A DNA stretch of 14,006 bases from an uncultured Collinsella sp. (GTDB taxonomy: Bacteria; Actinomycetota; Coriobacteriia; Coriobacteriales; Coriobacteriaceae). Location of the stretch: contig URMO01000057.1 in the NCBI GenBank assembly GCA_900549085.1, positions 1 through 14,006 on the forward strand, given 5' to 3'. Under the pieces are notes generated by a model. The model was not told the origin of the DNA. It was given only the letters and a program-made list of their open reading frames with translations, and made no database searches. Numbering within the stretch: the stretch's first letter is position 1; each line of letters opens with the position of its first letter. This document shows positions 11,190 to 14,006 of this stretch, in pieces. Made by a program: the position numbers and the translations under genes.

Positions 11190-13960
11190 CGCCCATGGAC
11201 CAAGATTGCCAAAACAGCCAAAACCACGATACGGAGCACGCGGGCCGCGACCGGGAGTTCGCGACCTACCGTACCGCTCAAAGCTCAAACGATATGGTGC
11301 CGACGGTTTTTCGCCGTGGCATCTACCGCACGATTCGGGGCAGTCTTAAGCGCTTCCTATCTATCGTGGTCATCACTGCGCTTGGCGTGAGCGTGATGTG
11401 CGGCCTTAAGGCGGGCTGCGAGGATTTGTGCGATTCGGTCGACGCCTATTTTGACCAGCAGAATGTCTATGACATTAACGTGCAGTCGACCTATGGCCTT
11501 ACGCGCGACGATCTCGCGGCTATCCAAGAGGTCGACGGCGTCGAGACGGTCGAGGGCATCTACACCGAGACTGCCTACACCGCCGTGGGCACAACGCGCG
11601 AGCGCGTGGTCGTGCAAAGTCTCTCCAAGGAGAACATCGATCAGCCGGTGCTGGTGAGCGGCGATTTGCCCGAGAGCGCCGATGAGGTCGCGGTGACTTC
11701 GAAGTTCCTGAAGGCTTCGGGCAAAAAACTCGGAGATACGGTGAGTTTTGCCGCCAATGACGCGAGCTCGTCGAACCAAAGCGCCAAGGACCAGTTTGCC
11801 GATGGGGACTACACCATCACGGCCGAGGTTCTCGATCCCACTGATGTGAGCTCCGACTCGACAGTCAACGCCTTTCGCGCTGCTTCGGCTGCGGACTATA
11901 AGTTCTATGTGAGCGAGGATGCCGCGACATCTTCTTCCTACTCCGCAGTCCACGTGATCGTCGAGGGAGCCAAGAGTCTTAACTCCTATTCAGATGCCTA
12001 CACGACAAAGATCAACGAGGTCAAAGGCAACATCGAGAAGATCCGCGAGGAGCGTGAGAAGGCGCGCGTCCAGGAGTTGACGGTTGACACGCCGACAAGC
12101 TTGGATACGGCCGAGCGTCAGGCCGCCATGCTCTTTGGGATCGAGCAGGATAACATCAACCGTATGGCCGAGGGCAGCGAGGAGCGCGTCCAGGCTCAGG
12201 CCGAGTTGGACCAGCGTCGCGCCGCCGCCGACCAGCATTTTGCCGATGCCCGCGCCGAGCTTTCCGATCTGGGCGAATGCACCTGGTACATTCAGGACCG
12301 CGGTAACATCGCAAGCTACTCGAGCGTCGAGAGCGACAGTTCTTCGATCGAGGCCATCGCCACGGTTTTCCCATTTATCTTCTTTGTCGTCGCTGTGCTC
12401 ATCAGTCTTACCACCGCCACGCGCATGGTCGAGGAGGAGCGCACGCTTATTGGCCTGTACAAGGCGCTTGGCTATTCACGCGAGCGCATCCTGTCCAAAT
12501 ACGTGGACTATGCGCTGTGGGCATGTCTGATCGGCGGCGTGCTCGGCAACATCATCGGATTTGTGGGCCTGCCGCTGTTCCTGTTTACGGTGTTCGACGA
12601 CATGTACTCGCTGCCCCAGATGCTGCTCTCGTACGACATCGTGTCGTCGCTCGTGTCGGTGGCGCTGTTTGCCGTGGGCGTGGTGGGTGCCACGATTATC
12701 GCCTGCCGCCACGAGATGGCCGAGGCCCCGGCCTCGCTCATGCGTCCCAAGGCCCCACGCGCCGGCTCTCGCATCTTGCTTGAGCGCATCGGCTTTATCT
12801 GGCGCCGCATGGGCTTTTTGAACAAGGTGGCAGCACGTAACCTGTTCCGCTACAAAAAGCGCGCTTTTATGACCATCTTCGGTATCGCCGGCTGCACAGC
12901 GCTCGTGATCTGCGGTATGGGCATTCGCGACACGTCGGTGGCGCTTTCGCCCAAACAGTACGGGCATATCACGCGCTACGACCTGCTGGCGGTCGCCAAT
13001 CCCGACGATTTTTCGCAGACGTGCGCGGCATTGGATGAGCGCAGCGCGGCCAATGATTTCAACGTGACCGTGACCTCGACCCTGCCGATTATGACTGACA
13101 ACGTCACCTTTACGTTTGGCGGCAAGAGCGAGACCGTGCAGCTGATCGTGGTGCCCGATGACCGCACGAGTGACTTGGGCGATTACGTGCGTCTGGAGGA
13201 TGAGTCCAAAGAACCGCTGCCTTTGCGTGACGGAGACGTGTATCTGAGCAAAAGTTCACAGCTGGTGCTGGGGATTCAGCCGGGCGATACGGCTCACGTC
13301 CAGGATTCGTCGCTCAATGTTGCCAAGGTCAAAGTCAGCGACATTTCGCTTAACTATCTGGGCAACACGCTTTACATGACGCAGGGCACCTATGAGCGTG
13401 CGTTCGGTCGAAGCGTACGCCTTAACGGCGTCTTTGTGCTGCTTAAGGGTTCGTCGGCCGACCAGATTGCGTTTAGCAAGAATCTTAAGAGTGACGGTTG
13501 GCTTACGATTTCGAGTACGGCCGAGCATTGGGAAAACTATGAGGCGAACTTTACGATCATCAATTCGGTTGTGGTGCTCGTGACCTTCATGGCGGCGTGC
13601 CTGTCGTTTGTGGTGGTGTTTACGCTGTCCAACACGAATATCTCCGAGCGCGAACGCGAGCTGGCGACCATCAAGGTGCTGGGCTTCCGCCGTGGCGAGG
13701 TGCACCATTACGTGAACAAGGAGACGTTGATCCTCACGGCGATTGGCGCCGCGCTGGGCGTGCCGCTAGGCGGCTTACTGGCCGAGAGCTTTACCTACAT
13801 TTTGCAGATGCCGTCGCTGTATTTTGATGTTGAGGTCGAGCCGCTGAGCTACGTGCTATCCGTGCTGCTAGCCTTTGGCTTTACGTTTATCGTCAACCTC
13901 GCTACCAATCGCACCCTCAACAAGATCGACATGGTCGGCGCCCTCAAAAGCGCCGAGTAA
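11183..13960 (+). CDS. Large FtsX-family ABC transporter permease
   Basis: This is a 925-residue single-chain permease with two FtsX/MacB-type halves. TM1 is at about 58-79, followed by an extracytoplasmic region to about 388. That region includes a Lys/Glu/Arg/Gln-rich, probably coiled-coil stretch at about 270-370. TM2-4 follow at about 390-412, 443-472 and 489-512, then a basic cytosolic linker (LMRPKAPRAG). The second half has TM at about 561-582, a second extracytoplasmic domain at about 590-790, then TM at about 791-815, 847-875 and 886-910. The segments TLIGLYKALGYSRERI and LATIKVLGFRRGEV are the coupling-helix motifs of FtsX permeases, one per half. This differs from BceB-type permeases, which have one large loop, and it may act without a second subunit. 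The substrate is unknown; lipids, lipoproteins or antimicrobial peptides are possible. The start is GTG 11183 or ATG 11195; neither has a strong ribosome site. Confidence 0.92.
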   Translation: MVAPMDQDCQNSQNHDTEHAGRDREFATYRTAQSSNDMVPTVFRRGIYRTIRGSLKRFLSIVVITALGVSVMCGLKAGCEDLCDSVDAYFDQQNVYDINVQSTYGLTRDDLAAIQEVDGVETVEGIYTETAYTAVGTTRERVVVQSLSKENIDQPVLVSGDLPESADEVAVTSKFLKASGKKLGDTVSFAANDASSSNQSAKDQFADGDYTITAEVLDPTDVSSDSTVNAFRAASAADYKFYVSEDAATSSSYSAVHVIVEGAKSLNSYSDAYTTKINEVKGNIEKIREEREKARVQELTVDTPTSLDTAERQAAMLFGIEQDNINRMAEGSEERVQAQAELDQRRAAADQHFADARAELSDLGECTWYIQDRGNIASYSSVESDSSSIEAIATVFPFIFFVVAVLISLTTATRMVEEERTLIGLYKALGYSRERILSKYVDYALWACLIGGVLGNIIGFVGLPLFLFTVFDDMYSLPQMLLSYDIVSSLVSVALFAVGVVGATIIACRHEMAEAPASLMRPKAPRAGSRILLERIGFIWRRMGFLNKVAARNLFRYKKRAFMTIFGIAGCTALVICGMGIRDTSVALSPKQYGHITRYDLLAVANPDDFSQTCAALDERSAANDFNVTVTSTLPIMTDNVTFTFGGKSETVQLIVVPDDRTSDLGDYVRLEDESKEPLPLRDGDVYLSKSSQLVLGIQPGDTAHVQDSSLNVAKVKVSDISLNYLGNTLYMTQGTYERAFGRSVRLNGVFVLLKGSSADQIAFSKNLKSDGWLTISSTAEHWENYEANFTIINSVVVLVTFMAACLSFVVVFTLSNTNISERERELATIKVLGFRRGEVHHYVNKETLILTAIGAALGVPLGGLLAESFTYILQMPSLYFDVEVEPLSYVLSVLLAFGFTFIVNLATNRTLNKIDMVGALKSAE

Positions 13961-13997
13961 CCTGCCAAAAAGGGACAGGTTTATTTTGGCAGGTTTT
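13961..13997 (+). terminator. Terminator after the exporter permease
   Basis: CCTGCCAAAA (13961-13970) pairs perfectly with TTTTGGCAGG (13984-13993) around a 13-nt loop and is followed by TTTT (13994-13997). It begins at the base after the permease stop codon. The A/U-rich inner stem and U-tract make it a reasonable intrinsic terminator for the exporter operon. Confidence 0.7.
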
Positions 13998-13998
13998 A
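13965..13998. repeat. 34-bp inverted repeat, right copy
   Basis: This is the perfect reverse complement of 10400-10433, in the opposite orientation and 3.5 kb away, so the two copies bracket both exporter genes. This copy overlaps the terminator hairpin and keeps a better self-complementarity than the left copy. Confidence 0.8.
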
Positions 13999-14006
13999 TC
14001 TGGGCA

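Noticed and set aside
1..14006. The same 9 bases (ATCTGGGCA) at both ends of the window, hinting at a circular or terminally repeated molecule
   Set aside because: Nine bases are too few to support circularity and the gene content is ordinary chromosome. A shared spacer motif next to hairpins is a possible cause, but nothing further can be shown.
1..14006. CRISPR array, phage or insertion sequence
   Set aside because: No regularly spaced direct repeats, no transposase, integrase or phage structural frame; the repeats present are palindromes in spacers.

Overview
The window is a piece of bacterial chromosome, about 60% GC by eye in the coding parts, with short Gram-positive style ribosome binding sites (AAAGGA, AGGAGG, GAGGAG). 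Gene content, base composition and the many palindromic spacers suggest an actinobacterium of the Coriobacteriia, most likely Collinsella. That assignment is recognition from memory, not a search result.

Layout. Positions 1-461 hold no convincing gene, only palindromic elements. Positions 462-1382 (minus) encode a membrane-anchored XRE-family regulator with three tandem 18-residue repeats. Positions 1839-4441 (minus) carry thrB (homoserine kinase) and thrC (threonine synthase). Across a 103-bp divergent spacer on the plus strand are lysC (aspartate kinase, 4545-5933) and asd (aspartate-semialdehyde dehydrogenase, 6108-7133). These four enzymes are the first two and last two steps from aspartate to threonine; homoserine dehydrogenase is not in the window. 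Then come ogt (O6-alkylguanine DNA alkyltransferase, 7536-8114), an OmpR-family response regulator and sensor kinase (8343-10402, overlapping by 4 nt), and a MacB/FtsX-type ABC exporter made of an ATPase (10488-11189) and a 925-residue permease (11183-13960, overlapping by 7 nt). The two-component pair probably controls the exporter.

The most unusual aspect is not a protein. Most intergenic gaps contain a long, almost perfect palindrome or nested hairpin: 8-42, 142-281, 344-412, 1570-1632, 2734-2845, 5944-5976, 7146-7275, 8138-8187, and a 34-bp pair at 10400-10433 and 13965-13998. Some are ordinary terminators. Others are too long or lack a U-tract, and two families occur as pairs flanking a gene or module: an AGTTGCGGTGA family on both sides of the XRE gene, and a perfect 34-bp inverted pair on both sides of the exporter genes. 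One hairpin ends directly beside the thrB ribosome binding site. They look like dispersed REP/MITE-like or structured-RNA elements and are the best candidates for something undescribed. No rRNA, tRNA, CRISPR array, transposase or phage gene is visible.
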